The notes under the pieces: model-generated
Seen by the model: the letters and a program-made list of their open reading frames with translations, nothing else
Databases searched by the model: none
Told to the model about the DNA's origin: nothing
In this document: in pieces, positions 1-12,873 of the stretch
Layout: each line of letters opens with the position of its first letter
Position numbering within the stretch: position 1 is the stretch's first letter
Made by a program: the position numbers and the translations under genes
NCBI GenBank assembly: GCA_028455995.1
Contig: JABELC010000001.1
Span: 2,468,501-2,532,500 of the forward strand
DNA length: 64,000 bases
Reading direction: 5' to 3'
From: Scleromitrula shiraiana
Lineage: Eukaryota; Ascomycota; Leotiomycetes; Helotiales; Sclerotiniaceae

Positions 1-1227
1 CTTCGACGATGGGATACATTGACTCAAGCTCTTCGCCAAAAATGTCTGATTGCATGACGCCTTCTCGGGCGCGCATCCAATTCTTATTTCCTCGAAGGGT
101 ATTGATTTCGCCTGGGTTTACAGTTAGTATAAGGGTAGAGATGGGCGATTACAAGTGCCATACCATTGTGAGCTGCCCATCGTAATGGTTGGGCACGATC
201 CCACGAAGGGAAAGTATTGGTAGAGAATCGAGAATGTACAAGAGCAAAATGGGCTTCGTAATCAGCGTTCACCAGATCATAGAAATACTGATAAACCTGT
301 ACAGGGGTAAGTTGTCCCTTATAGACAATGTTTTTGTTAGAAAGGGAGCACAAGTAAAACCAGTTGTGCAAGCCAATAGTATGAGTTGCACGTTTTCGGA
401 GCACATAAAGCTGTCTCTCGAATAGTTTCTCATCAAATTGATCAGGATCCGTAGTTTCTGGTGAGTTTCCTTGACCATATGCAGATGCTAGCACTACGAA
501 GGGCTGCAATATGATGGGCTCACGAGATGCAGCAGCAGGACCAAGAAGAGTAGAATCTTTTGGGGGCTCTCGCCAGCCCAGCACTCTTAGTCCTAATGAC
601 TCTGAAATCTCTTCCAATTGTTTCTTTGATTCTTGTAGAGTTTCTTCATCTGGTTTGAAGAAGAGATTTCCCACAGCATATTGTCCCAAAGGTGGAAGCT
701 TGATATCCGTCTCGCGCTCGAAGTTTTTGATAAAGAATTTGTGAGGAATTGAGGTCATAACACCAGCACCATCTCCATCTCTTGCATCAGAACCCACAGC
801 ACCCCGATGAGTCATGTTACAAAGTAAATTTCGAGCTGGAGGAAGAAAGTATTAGCAATTTGGCACATCAAAGGAAGTATATGGGGCCTACCATCGCTGA
901 CGATCTTGTGGCTGGGTTTGCCTTTTATGTTACTATATTGAATATTAGATGTGTCCCAATTGTATAATCCCACGAATCTCACCAAGCAAAACCGACACCA
1001 CAAGCATCCTTCTCCAAGCCAGGATCATATAAACCCCTAGTTTTTGAATCAGTAAATGTGCATCAAAAATATTATAACCAAGCGGGGTTTACTCACTGCT
1101 TCACTGGCAAAGCCCCAGCCCATGAGCCATTTCCCTCAGTCTCATAATCATATTGATTATAGGCCTCGTTATTGGCATCAATCTCGGTTTGTCTGTCGTT
1201 AAAATCTTCCGCCCTTCCCATGCCCAT
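1..1227 (-). CDS. glt1: Glutamate synthase (NADH-GOGAT), 5' part, runs off the window
   Basis: This is the N-terminal part of NADH-dependent glutamate synthase, which makes glutamate from glutamine and 2-oxoglutarate. The gene reads leftwards and is cut by the window edge. Exon 1 starts at the ATG at 1227 and ends near 1099 with [11 protein letters not shown]. Later exons give the family signatures [16 protein letters not shown] (about 1036-985) and [18 protein letters not shown] (815 downwards), where the new N-terminal Cys of the mature glutaminase domain is expected at DACGVGF. An intron at about 163-119 joins RWAAHNG to [16 protein letters not shown]. The remaining synthase and FMN/FAD domains lie outside the window. 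The frame stays open for 36 codons upstream of the chosen ATG but holds no other ATG, so a further upstream exon cannot be excluded. The family call is secure; the exact start is not. Confidence 0.93.
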
Positions 1228-2458
1228 CGTAGGCAAAACAGCCGGCGATTCGGGAAGGATATTATTTCGCGGTTGGGAGCACAGCTCTTTGTTTGAATGA
1301 ATTTGAGATTTTTTGATGATGTAGCAATCGCGCGAATGAATCTGTTTCTAATGACCTCAAAGGTGGCAAATTAGCTTAAAATTGGGGAATGATAGAACAA
1401 AGAATATTGTAAATTATGCGAAGGTTAGATTTGATGAGAAAATGGGCTACAGCTTCCCAAGATTATCAATGTTCAACACTTGAATGATCTAGCGCAAAGA
1501 TATGTGCTTTAGTCGATTGATCTTTTAGTCGGTTGCACAGAATTCGTTGTAAAAGCTAACCAAGTAAACTGTATAATACAATAATATCGTTTTCTTTTTT
1601 TCAAATGGTAGAATTGAAGTCTCCCAATTGAAAATCGATGAATCGCCACTCCACAGATTTTGGTAATAATTGAAGTATTACTGGTCGTTGCGTTTTACAA
1701 CGACATCATAATAGTGGGCGGGCGAACTTCCCAGATAAGACATGGAGGGGTTATTTAAGAAGAAATTTCACATACAAATTTATTTGAGAGATTGTATTAG
1801 ATCTCAACAATCAACAAGACAGCGATTTGCAAATAAGAAGATGCTGATGATGATGATGATGATAATGGGTATTGATTCGTTGCAAAGTTGGATGTTTTAA
1901 GGGAAATCTCCAAATTTCATGAGTGGGAGTAGGAGTGAGAGTGGGAGTGGGAGTGGGAAAGATGGCTTTTATTGTAGGAGAGGGAAATGATCTCTTTGAG
2001 GTGGAGAACGGATTGAAGACTACTAGAAACTAGAGATGTAATAAAAATCGGAGCAGCCCGTGTATTTTTTTCTTTTCTCAACTAATAACTCTCCCAACTC
2101 TCGCACCTCTTCAAATTTTATTATTTTTATTCACTGGTAGCCCGCCTTCTCATACAAATTGGAGTACGACTACATCTTACTTTTTTATGTGCCATCCACT
2201 CGGAATTGTTCTATTTGTCACTTAGAAAAATCATTTATTATAATAGTAATAATAATAATTATTATTATTACTGCATGTACTATTATTCACTTGACTACCT
2301 ACATACCTAGGTAGCCTTATTATTACCTTGGAGTCCGAGGTAGGAGTCCTGTATGAGATCCTACTTCAGATCCTATAGTAGAGAATTCTATTTGGTTGAT
2401 TCTCTTCACTCTTTTTTTCCTTCCTGCAATCATTTTTATGTATTTTTTTTCAAAAAGT

Positions 2459-2508
<50 letters not shown>

Positions 2509-4166
2509 CACAAGACAAATGATTCTAGGGTTTCTATTCCCGTCCTTGTCAAGATGTACATATCATATCTATCAAAATCTTCATGTATAACCAAGCCAAG
2601 AAACCAAGCATATGCATTACCAGCACGTTCCGTTTGTTTCGTTGCATTTTGTGCTGACCATTTTTTTTTTCCCACTTCATCTGGGTAGAAGAGCCGATAC
2701 GTTATTTCCCCCACACTATCTGCATTACATGATCAGGGATTATTGCACGGTCGAGTGGGGAGGTTCAAAATTTACGAATTAGATGACTAGTTGAGTGCTA
2801 CGTGCGTGCTAGCCTCAAAAAAAAGTCCTTCACAACATCTAAATGTTTCTGCCGATGTCGCTCCAAAGATGGCTCAGATGGTTATAACAATTTATCGGTA
2901 ACCTTATTAGTATAACATTAATATCATTGGATGGGATAGTTGTCGGAACTGCCCTAAGAGAATGAGTATACCGGGTTACCCATACTATGATCTTGATTCG
3001 AAGGAATTACCTTTGAGATATGTGCTACGAGTTATAATTAATGACAGTTGGAAAGGTAACGAAACATCAAAATCTATCTATATATGTTGCCGTTAGAAAG
3101 TATATTTTTTTTTTGATGATGGTGGTGGATGCAGCAAGGGTCCCCGCCGACGAAAAAAAATTACACACAGCAACATGAACGTCTGAAGGGACCAATGGTA
3201 AGCTTAAGATAGGACAGATTACCTGAGGGGTACTTCTCTGATTCCCTGTCTTTCGGGTGGGGAGGGGGGAATATCCCATCCCTTGCGATTTGGTAACGGG
3301 GGGGGGAAGGGAAAAATCTGACATTCAAATTCATGTGAGTCTTATGATATGTGTAACTTTGCAGCAGATGTAGAATTTATATACGAGAAAGAAAGAGGCC
3401 GCATAATAATTTCATCTCCGTAGAATAAGTAAGGCCAGAAAAGCAAACAAGGCATACGAGAACGCTGAGAACACTTTCTCTCCGAAGAGAACAGCGGTCA
3501 ATAAGATGACAAGTGCATCTGCTGGAAAAAAAAAAATTGCTTTGGTCTTCCCTAAACTTCGGGAGACATCGGAGGCTCATGAGACGAGACTAGAATATGA
3601 AATGAATTTCGAATCGAATGTTATATGCAGACCAGGGTCCAAAGCACACAATTCAAAATCAATTGGGGTTATATCGGTGGTAATGCGGATAAAATCTTGA
3701 TGTAACATTCATCCGAACAGTCTAGAAATATAATTATCCCATGAAGTTGTGATAAGTTGAGAATAACTTATTCTGTTTTCCCTCTACCTATTATGTATGT
3801 AAGTCCTGAGTAATATCAAGTGGATGTGCAGAACCAAGAGAAAAAGAAACAAACACCAGCTATTCGGAAGAAAAGCAGACATGAATTCTCAACGTCTACG
3901 GAGTATAATGAACAATTCAATACTTATTACTTATTATTGTAACTCGGATGGATGCATCTAGCAAACCGAAGCATAATCATATGAAAATTCTCGGATAAGG
4001 CTGACGCGAGCGCGAGGCTAAATGTATTGCCTCGCGAACAAAAGAACTTTAACATTTCAAACCACCACAATTTCATAATCCATATTGTATTTCTACTTCA
4101 ACTTCCAAAATTAATTCAAATGACTACTGTGTGATCACACAATCAACAGAATCTGTATTACCAATC
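1228..4166. other. Intergenic region, AT-rich, simple repeats
   Basis: This is the shared upstream region of divergently transcribed glt1 and apc15. It holds short GAT and GTGGGA repeats (about 1845-1960), AAT/ATT runs (about 2240-2270) and a pure TA run. Open frames here are short, low in complexity or cross the TA run, and I do not accept any as a gene. Confidence 0.6.
2471..2506. repeat. (TA)n microsatellite
   Basis: An uninterrupted AT/TA run of about 36 bases, with a short imperfect TACATA flank on its left. Confidence 0.95.
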
Positions 4167-5161
4167 ATGTTTTCACTTCCTAATCTTGCCCCGACTGATG
4201 TACGTATATGGTCTCACAAGTCTTGTTTGTTTACATGAAAACTAACTTCGTCTCACAGTCCTACAGTCTATGGTACACATCATCGCATAGCAATGTTCCC
4301 CCACCCAACGAGCACACGATCAATTCCTTCGATCAATCCAACCCGCACCTTGCGCAAAACCAAAACCACAGCTCACGTCGTCAACAAGCCAGTAATCGAA
4401 CCCCTCTAGCGAGATTACGTTTAGATGAAGAATACATCGAGCGACGCAAACAAAATGTACAGAACTGGGGGAGCTCATGGATTAAACCCCCCGGAGTTCC
4501 CAAATCGCTCTATCAATTGAGGGAAGAAAAGAGGGAAATGGAAGAACATCAAGAAGCTATGCGACGAGAACAACTAGCCCAGGAGCTCGCGGAGGCAGCA
4601 GAGGCCGAAGCCATGATTCCGGATGAGGGCATGGAGGAGATGGAAGATATGGTCGATCTTGACGATGAGATTCCCGAAGCAGATACGACCGAACTAGGCG
4701 CAGATGATTCGGGGGATTCAGAAGACGAGGAAAATAATGTCGAGGATGCTCCTAGAGTTTTGGCTTCGAGAATGCCGGATAGGGAAACCCTTGTATATGG
4801 TGATCAAGCTGGATCGGGAATGTTCGATGGCGATAATGATTCTACTATCGACGATGATGATCGACTACAGATGCTGCAGGAGGAAGATCTGATCCACGAA
4901 CGTGGGGTCGATGATCATGGTATGGATCTGGATGCCGATCTAGATGATGATATACCCGAGGCAGAGGATGGGGGTTATGAACATACCGATACGGAAGAGG
5001 AAGATAGTAGCGAGGAGGAAAGTGAAGCCGAAAGCTTACCGCATGTTAATCCGGGCGCGAGTATGATTAGGAGTGATGGGACACAGAATTCGATGGATCT
5101 TTCGAATCTGATCTCGCATGATAGTAGTTTGCTACAGAGTAGTCCGCGGGGGGCTCGTTGA
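4167..5161 (+). CDS. apc15: Anaphase-promoting complex subunit 15 (Apc15/Mnd2 family)
   Basis: Exons 4167-4199 and 4259-5161 (intron 4200-4258, GTACGT..CACAG) encode 311 residues. The N-terminus MFSLPNLAPTDSYSLWYTSS is the conserved Apc15 signature. It appears only when the 11-codon first exon is spliced on, which fixes the start. A basic/helical segment follows (RLRLDEEYIERRKQNVQNWG, then REEKREMEEHQEAMRREQ), and then a long, very acidic low-complexity tail rich in Asp/Glu that fills the second half. In other fungi and animals Apc15/Mnd2 is a small nuclear APC/C subunit that controls Cdc20 turnover during the spindle checkpoint. The gene is convergent with bet1 downstream. The family call is strong; the acidic tail is longer than in animal Apc15. 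Confidence 0.88.
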
Positions 5162-5930
5162 TGTCAAAGTTCTGGGATGGGATGGGATGGGATATCAGGT
5201 ATGACTTTTAATGATTGATGATTATGACTTGGGGATTGTGTAAAAATACTATAGTGGAATGGGTTAGAGACGTATAGGTAATAGGAGAGTCCGAGGATGA
5301 TGGCGACTTTGAGGAAGATGATGAGTTAGTTCCTGACATGATAGCTGAGAGCGCGAATGCACATGTATAGTTAGTAGGAGAGTCCGAGTATGAGATTAAG
5401 ATACCAATAGCAAGTCTATTCTTTAATTAAAACCCTTGGACTTCATGCATTGTGAAAACAATCATCAACTTATCAAGTATCGAACACATCCATATCATAC
5501 CATATCATGCATCCATCCATCCATCCCACCAAACCCTCAATCTAATGCAATCCAATAAACTCCTACCCAAAACTCCAACAACAAAAATGATATATGCATT
5601 ACTCTACCAGCCTATCTTATAAACAGCCAGGAATTTAAAAAGTCCTATATAATACAACGACCATGATATCTCAATAACACCTTCTAACGCCATTTCTTCC
5701 ATCCCATTTCATTGAAGCCCAAACCCATCCTAAGTTATGGCATATCATATCATATCATACCAATCCAATCCATGCATGCATGCATGCATGCATCCATCAC
5801 ATTATATATACCATACTCCTCATCTCTTCCCCATTCCCCACTACCCACCCACTCACTCACTATATTAAACCCTCCACTCCATCTCACCCCGCCCTCTCCA
5901 TCCCTCCCCCCTCCCTTCCTTCCCCCCCGT
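5162..5930. other. Convergent intergenic spacer with short repeats
   Basis: This is the shared 3' flank of apc15 and bet1. It contains ATCC, CATATC and ATGC runs and a C-rich stretch. The open frames across it are proline- or histidine-rich artefacts of C-rich DNA. Confidence 0.6.
5771..5794. repeat. (CATG)n microsatellite
   Basis: About six copies of the self-complementary ATGC unit, in the bet1 3' flank. Confidence 0.9.
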
Positions 5931-6746
5931 TTAAAAAACCCACACCCAAAAGAACAGCCCAAAAACCGCCGCAAAAAACACCACCCACACTTTCCAGCTA
6001 ACCCCCGTCTTCTGACTCATAATCAGCATGCGATTCATGGTCCCCCTTATGCGCACCCTGGTGCCTTCAAAGGAATCGTTCATTTTTTCGGCGAGGGCCG
6101 AGGACTCGCGGATTTCGTCGCCGATTGCCACGGTCATCTTTTCTCATGTTAGTTGTATGGGGGAGAGAGAAGGGGTATTGAGGAGGAATGAGAGAGAAGC
6201 TTAGGATAGGGGAAAAGAAGAAGGGGAAGACAACATACCGATTTCAACATCCTGACCTTCCCCAAAATCCCCTCCACCTGCCCATCATTCTGGCTCTCCA
6301 ACTCATTCAACGTAGCATCACTATACTGACCCCTACTATTTGGCGTCGCCGGTCTATACCCTGCATTTGCATTTCCCTGTCCATAACCTCCATTTAAATT
6401 CCCGTTTCCATTCCCATATGCGTTTTCCCTACCAGCTCCTGCGCTTGAGGACCCGGGGTATCCATAGCCGCGAGCGGGACTGGCGCTGGCGTTGCGGGCG
6501 GGGGCGCCGCCGTTGTAGTTTTCGAAGAGGGCGCTGCGGGGGTCGCGTTGGTGGAGGGTGGAGGAGGGGAATCTATGGGGAAGGGGGGGGTGTTAATTGG
6601 GGGTTCTTGGGGGGTTATGATATGCGCCGCTTGGGGAGAGTGGTTTTTTAAGAAGAGAGTAAATGAATATACAAAACCTCTGTATCACAAAATGTGAAGA
6701 AATAAAAAGACGGCGAATAAATAAGAGTTTCTTACCTAGAAGCCAT
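5931..6746 (-). CDS. bet1: Bet1-type SNARE, ER-Golgi transport
   Basis: Three exons, 6746-6736, 6572-6239 and 6137-5931, encode 183 residues. The first exon is only 11 nt (MAS plus two bases). Residues 4-85 are a Gly/Asn/Ser-rich linker. A Bet1-type SNARE segment follows, from about YSDATLNELESQNDGQV through LGKVRMLKSMTVAIGDEIRE to RGTMNRMLIMSQ, and the protein ends with a single hydrophobic anchor (VWVVFFAAVFGLFFWVWVF) and no lumenal tail, as in tail-anchored SNAREs. Bet1 is the Qc-SNARE of COPII vesicle fusion at the Golgi. Splice sites are GTAAGA..CATAG and GTATGT..AAAAG. The second junction is supported by the uninterrupted heptad pattern across it. I am confident in the family and fairly confident in exon 1. 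Confidence 0.87.
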
Positions 6747-7758
6747 ATTTATTTCGAAGCTTGTTTGTTTGTTTGCTTGTATCCTTTCCTATTCCATGAA
6801 CCAAACCAAACCAAACCAAACTATCGGAATAAAACAAAACAAATAATATCTCGAAAGCCGAATTCGAAAATGTATCCAGTATCCACAAGTCTTACTTTCT
6901 TACTTGCAGATTTTCTCTTATTTGTCTTAATGCCTTTGTGACAACAAACAAATAAAACGTGTAGGAATATGTGTTCGCTTGTAGTATGTATGTACAGCAC
7001 AAAGTCAAGTCTGTCAAGTCGAGTATGTCAAGTCCAGTAAAGCTCGAGTCGAGTTAAAGCCTGGTGTTTCGAAGCACGACTTTTTGAATGAGTTTGGGAT
7101 TGGTGAGGAAGATTTTGTGTAAGATCATCTCATGTTATTCTTTTTCTTATGGTATTTAGTTCTTGTTATCATTGGGTTTTCAAAAATGACATCGATCTAG
7201 ATTTGGAAATTAAATTGGATTTGGATTTGAGACCAGAAAATTTATTTGATATCCTTGTTTGATAATGTGTACGGAATAATCCTGGCAATTGTTCCATTTA
7301 TTTCTTTATCTCCTCGGATTATTGTCATGTCTGTGCAGAGTGTTTTTTTGTTTTCTTCATCAGAATACGCATTCACAGAAGTAAATATGGAAGAAGTTGA
7401 TACGTTTTGCCTGTCTGCAAAAGACGCCCCTTTTGATTTGGTATCTAGAAGTACACCGTATGCTCATAATGAAAACACCTCTCCCCCAGTCCATCCTCCC
7501 GTTATCAAATCAATCATCATATCATATGCTTGGAATCTCGTAATGTATGCCGTAGGAAAGCCATGCAGAATATTTTTTGCCGGGTAACTAAATGGTATAT
7601 TGTAATTGGCGAGCCGATCGAATTCGTGTGTGATGTAGAAATTAATACTTGGTGAAGTATGCTCGATAGTTTAGGTAGGCCGAAGATTCCCAGTAATGCG
7701 TCCCAATTGTTAAAGATCCGGGTTTCATTAGATCTACCATATGCCATCGCATCCTCAT
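6747..7758. other. Intergenic region
   Basis: This lies between the bet1 start and the chz1 stop. It has AACCAAACC-like runs and a CAAGTC repeat near 7010-7040. I see no convincing gene. The 113-codon open frame at 7246-7587 has no recognisable motif. Confidence 0.5.
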
Positions 7759-8196
7759 CTAGTTTCCTTCCATCTCCTCGTCATCGTCACCGCCGTTGAA
7801 ACTCTCATCATCCTCGTCGTCCTCTTCGTTGGCTGGAAGTTCCTGGGCAGCTTTGTGGAAATCGATCTGCTTGCCACGGGTACGGCGACCACTTGGGATG
7901 ATATTTGCTGGGTCAATCTCATTGTCCGATGTTTCCTCCTCAACATCCTCTGCTCAAGTTAGCGCTTGTTTGTAGCGGTGTAATGTAATTCTTACCAACT
8001 GGTGCCTATAACAATGTCATTAGTTTGAGCGTTCGGGAAATTTTGTTATCTTAATTAACTAATTACTTACATCTTCAACCTCATCCTCACTAGAGCTATC
8101 ATCGTTCTCGCCCATGCTCACATCCTCAACAGCCTTGCCTTTGCCTTTGTCGGCAGTAGCTTGAGTTGTAGGTGTGGATCCTTCTTGAGCAGACAT
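7759..8196 (-). CDS. chz1: Histone H2A.Z-specific chaperone Chz1
   Basis: Three exons, 8196-8071, 8005-7996 (only 10 nt) and 7949-7759, encode 108 residues. The N-terminal third carries ATADKGKGKAVEDVSMGE, typical of fungal Chz1. The CHZ motif follows as IIPSGRRTRGKQIDFHKAA, flanked by acidic stretches, with a Glu/Asp-rich tail. Chz1 binds H2A.Z-H2B dimers and delivers them to the SWR1 remodeller in the nucleus. The 10-nt middle exon (APV plus one base) is needed to keep the frame; its flanks are ATAG and GTAAGA. The gene is divergent from AMP deaminase, with about 650 bp between the start codons. Length and acidity fit the family well. Confidence 0.9.
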
Positions 8197-8849
8197 TTTG
8201 AAAGTGATTATTGTTATTGGGAAGAGAAAAAAAGATTAAAGAGGACTATGGGTTGAATATCAATGGTTGGTGGAGTTTGTGATTTTTCAGTGTTTTGATG
8301 TTGATAAAATTTGAGAAGAAGGATGGATGGGAAAGTCCACAGGTAAGCTTCTCCAATTGATAGATGGTTACCCCTTAGAGATTATTCACGGTTTAAAGTT
8401 TTATTAAAACTTTGGGGAAAGCGCGTTTGCCTTGTAAAGTAAGGCTATGTACGGAAGTAGACTAATAAACATGAATAAATCGGCCACCGTATTGATTATG
8501 ATATTCTATTGGATAATTTAATTGGCTAGGTTGACAAGGCTGTCAATTTTAGCTTTATACATTTATACATTTATGCATTTATACATTTTATACATTTTAT
8601 ACTTTTAAGAGCCGTGTCTAGATCAAATTTGGGACTACAAGGATAACTTCAAACAATTAACCGCGGGGCTGTCAGGTACGTAATTGGTAGAACCAACAAT
8701 CTTTTTTCATTTATCAACTGAATGTTTACCTTCTCCTCACTCCCTTTCTCGACATATTTCAATATATTTTTGTTGAAGTACAATATCATTCAAAAATACT
8801 GAATGGATAGAGCTTTTCGAACGATACCTCAATAAAGAACAATATAAAT
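8197..8849. promoter_or_regulatory. Divergent promoter region of chz1 and amd1
   Basis: About 650 bp separate the two start codons. It is AT-rich with a short TTTATACATTTATACA repeat near 8560-8605. I see no coding frame. That it serves as a shared promoter is inferred only from the divergent layout. Confidence 0.5.
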
Positions 8850-11800
8850 ATGCCTGGTAAGGAAGTTTTTCTAGATCGAGTCCTCGACTGAGCTTCAAAC
8901 TGCCCCGCGATACAAGGGTACACAAGTTACAACAAAAACTAACACAGCTTTATTCAGGTTCATCATCAGAAACCAGTGCTCTTAACAACCCAAAGTCCCC
9001 TCGAGTAACGTCAAGACTAGCAATTTCAACTGTGTCCGAAGACGAGAATGATCCAAGAGCGGATGGAGACGACAATGGTAGCTATTCGGACGGGGTGTTT
9101 GAGGAGCCACAGGATATAGACTCTATGCTCCCCGAGGCAGCCCTTGTTGCAGACGATACCTCCGAAAATGGAACCCCTTATCAAGATGGAATGCTGGCTA
9201 GGGACAAGCAGAAGAGAACAGCATATTTTGATTATACTACCGAGAAAGAGATGAGTCAAGCTGATTCAAAGTTATTTTATCAACGCAGCCAGTTAGAAGG
9301 GCAAAAGACTGGTGGTAGCAACTGGGGAAATTCACAGAAATCTGCAGTGCCCAGTCCTGTGCTTAAGCCAAGATCGTTCTCTAATGCTTTAGAGGGAGGC
9401 CAAGGAGTATTACATAGTTCAGCAAGTGCAACATCGGTAAAGAGCGGACAAAATTTGGCGCATCACCTGGCTTCAAGATCCAAACCTGCTCCACCAATTG
9501 GTCTTGCGGATCTTGGGAAGCATCCAGAGAGTACCATCATTCAAGAACCAAGTCTTGCTGTTGGCACTTTTGTTCATACACCTGGTGGACATCATAGACA
9601 GGAATCTCTACTTCGAGCGGATAAAGAGGCAAGGGATCACGCTGCACATCCAGGGCTTCCGCATGAACAAAAGCCTTTATTAGAAATGGAAGGTGTGCAT
9701 GGAGCAGGAGCTGGCATCGGTATTGGTTCTGGCAATGGTGGATTCGCAAATTCTGATGCTCATATCACTTCTGAATTGGCAAGCATCTATACAAATATTC
9801 AAAAAGTTCTGGATATAAGACATAAATACATTCGATTGTCATTACAAGAAGATGGCGATAATCCTAAAGATGATCCTAATTGGAGTATTTACCCACCACC
9901 ACCAGAGCCTTCCTGGCATGATGAGAGAGCAGCAACAAATGCTAGAAACAGCACAAACAATAGCATGGCTAATAGCGCCGTATTACCTTCTCAGTCCGAA
10001 ATTAACAGTCACCATCATGCTCTAAACTCGGTAGCAGCCGAATTGTCAAACAATCAGACCCCTATCACACCTAAGACTCCTTTTAGAAAGAGAAAACCTG
10101 GACAAGACATTGGCTCGGATTTTGATATGGAAGACCTTCTCCCTGTCCCAGGACCTGGTGAGATGACATTCCGCCTTGATGGAAGTGGAGTATACCAGGT
10201 TTATGAGAACTCCAAGGCTCAAGAACTTGATACTCCAGTAATCAATATCCCTGATATTAGAGAATTCTACATGGATCTAGAACAAATTCTCAATGTGTCC
10301 TCCGATGGACCAAGTAAAAGTTTTGCCTTCCGCCGACTACAATACTTAGAAGGTAAATTTAACCTTTATGTCCTTCTCAATGAGTATCAGGAAATGGCCG
10401 ACAGTAAACGTGTACCGCACAGAGATTTCTACAATGTTAGAAAAGTCGATACTCACGTTCACCACTCTGCTTGCATGAATCAAAAGCATCTTTTGCGATT
10501 TATCAAGAGTAAGATGAAGAAATGTCCAGACGAAGTTGTGATGTTTAGAGATGGTAAGCATCTTACTTTGGCTGAGGTGTTTCAAAGTATCAACCTGACT
10601 GCCTATGATTTGAGCATTGATACTCTTGATATGCATGTATGTATAAAAAACTCCCTCTCCATCAATAACATTCAGCTAACCTACCTCGTAGGCCCATACT
10701 GACTCTTTCCACCGCTTTGATAAATTCAATCTGAAGTATAATCCTGTCGGAGAATCTCGATTGAGAACCATCTTCCTCAAGACAGATAATTTTATCAATG
10801 GTAGATATCTGGCAGAGATTACGAAGGAAGTAATATCTGATCTCGAGTCGAGTAAGTACCAGATGGTTGAATGGCGAATCTCCGTTTATGGAAGAACCAT
10901 CGACGAATGGGATAAATTAGCAGCCTGGGTCGTTGACAACAAATTATTTTCACACAATGTGCGATGGTTGATTCAAGTTCCTCGATTATTTGATGTCTAC
11001 AAATCAAGTGGGTTGATGGAAAACTTCGAGCAAGTTATTGTTAATCTATTTCAGCCGCTCTTTGAGGTTACCAAAGATCCCTCTAGTCACCCAAAGCTCC
11101 ACATCTTCCTCCAGAGAGTTATTGGTTTCGATAGTGTCGATGATGAAAGTAAAGCTGAACGTAGACTGTTCAGAAAGTTTCCTGTGCCAAAGGTTTGGGA
11201 GTCGAAGCAGAATCCACCCTACAGTTACTGGATCTACTATCTTTTTGCCAACATTGCATCGTTGAATGTATGGCGCAAACAACGAGGATTTAATACATTC
11301 TTGCTACGACCACATTGTGGAGAGGCCGGCGATACCGACCATTTGGCTGCCGCGGTCTTGTGTTGTCACAGTATCAGTCATGGTCTTTTACTCCGAAAGG
11401 TACCATTATTGCAATACATTTTCTACCTTGAGCAAATTGGTGTCGCAATGTCTCCTCTGAGTAACAATGCATTGTTTTTGGCATATGAAAGAAATCCATT
11501 CCTTTCTTATTTCAAGCGAGGCCTGAACGTATCACTTTCTACTGATGATCCTCTTCAATTTGCATTCACAAAGGAGCCTTTGATCGAAGAATACTCGGTA
11601 GCTGCACAGATCTACAAGCTCAGTGCAGTAGATATGTGCGAGTTGGCAAAGAATTCTGTTACACAAAGTGGATTTGAGCACTCCGTGAAGCAGAGATGGC
11701 TGGGCCCGGATTATCATCTACCTGGTGTGAAAGGAAACACCATGGCAAAGAGTAATGTCCCCAATATTCGAGAGGGCTTCCGTCATGAGACTTTGATGCA

Positions 11801-12461
11801 GGAACTATCAATGTAAGTAATTGCTTTTTGGGTTCTTGGTAGATATGATACTAATATCTGCAGGATTGAACGTTACACCGCTTTAGCAACACCGGCAATT
11901 GAAACTCCTGTCACGGCCGAGAATAGCTCCTTCTTTCCTCCAGGTACTCAACCACCACACTCACCAACATCTTCCATGAAAGCATCCACTAGTGTAGTAG
12001 ACCTCGGCACCTCTCAATCATACCAGCAGTTTCCTGCCCAAGCAGCTCGCTTCCCGCTTACTCACTCCCAATTACACTTGGATTCTCATGTTGGATCTCA
12101 AGGGAAAGGAATGCATAGTCCCTCCGGGTATGCAACTCCAAACCAAAATACCCAGCCAAATTCTTCCTATAACTCTCCACATTCTGCAAACAAAGGCAGA
12201 GAAAGCTCGTGGGGAGTAGAGGGTTTCAGTGATCTACACTTATCGGGTAGTGAGCCCAGAATTTTCCCTGGTGTGGTCAGTCGCAAACAGAGAAGAGATA
12301 GCATTAGGAAGAATAGTGGTACGGAGAGTGATGAGCATGCATTGATGATGTTAAAGAAGAGCACGGAAAATAAAAACACAGCGGCGCTTGATGGAAAAGT
12401 TGACGAGGCGGAAGTCGAGCAGAGTGATGCTGAAATGGAAGAAGCTGGTGGTGCTGATTAG
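8850..12461 (+). CDS. amd1: AMP deaminase
   Basis: Four exons, 8850-8856, 8958-10636, 10692-11812 and 11864-12461, encode 1134 residues. The enzyme hydrolyses AMP to IMP and ammonia in the purine nucleotide cycle. The long N-terminal half is poorly ordered. The catalytic part starts with the metal-binding [19 protein letters not shown] (about residue 500), then [25 protein letters not shown], and the active-site Asp pair in [10 protein letters not shown] (about residue 845), all typical of AMP deaminase. Exon 1 is only ATGCCTG; splicing it to the next exon gives MPGSSSETS and removes an in-frame stop, which supports it. The C-terminal 200 residues are Ser/Asn-rich with an acidic end. The catalytic domain is certain; the 7-nt exon is likely but should be checked with RNA. 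Confidence 0.94.
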
Positions 12462-12873
12462 AAGTATTTTAGTAGTAAATTTTAGTAGATTGGTTATAAG
12501 ATGGAATGGGGGTTGGGATTAAGTAAATGGTATTGAGATATACTTCGGATTATGAATTAGACTTTTGCATACACTGGCGTTGGTTGTTGAGGATGGATCA
12601 ATGATACAGGCATCTGGTATGGGATTGATTGAATGAATGGATATGGGAGATGGGATAGATACCTTATGAATGATTGGATTAGATAGATAGTTAGACCGAA
12701 TTGCAACTTTTTAGCGGGCTTAGAATGATATTGCTGATCAGTGACACGGAATGAGAGTGTAGCGTTTCGATTCAAAATCAAAAACCCCAAAGCTTGATAG
12801 ACCATTGATAAAAATTACAATCCCAAAGTAATCCACAAACCCTAAACATGGCACCTAACCCATCCCATGCATC
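12462..12873. other. Convergent spacer
   Basis: This is the 3' flank shared by amd1 and the pathogen-related-like gene. It has GGGATTGATTGAATG-like runs. No gene is seen. Confidence 0.5.

Noticed and set aside
2353..2714. Open frames on both strands across the TA run
   Set aside because: Long Ile-Tyr runs come from the microsatellite; both strands are open at once and no motif is present.
5712..6152. 146-codon plus-strand frame rich in Pro and His
   Set aside because: It covers the 3' flank and the antisense of the bet1 SNARE exon; its composition is produced by C-rich simple DNA.
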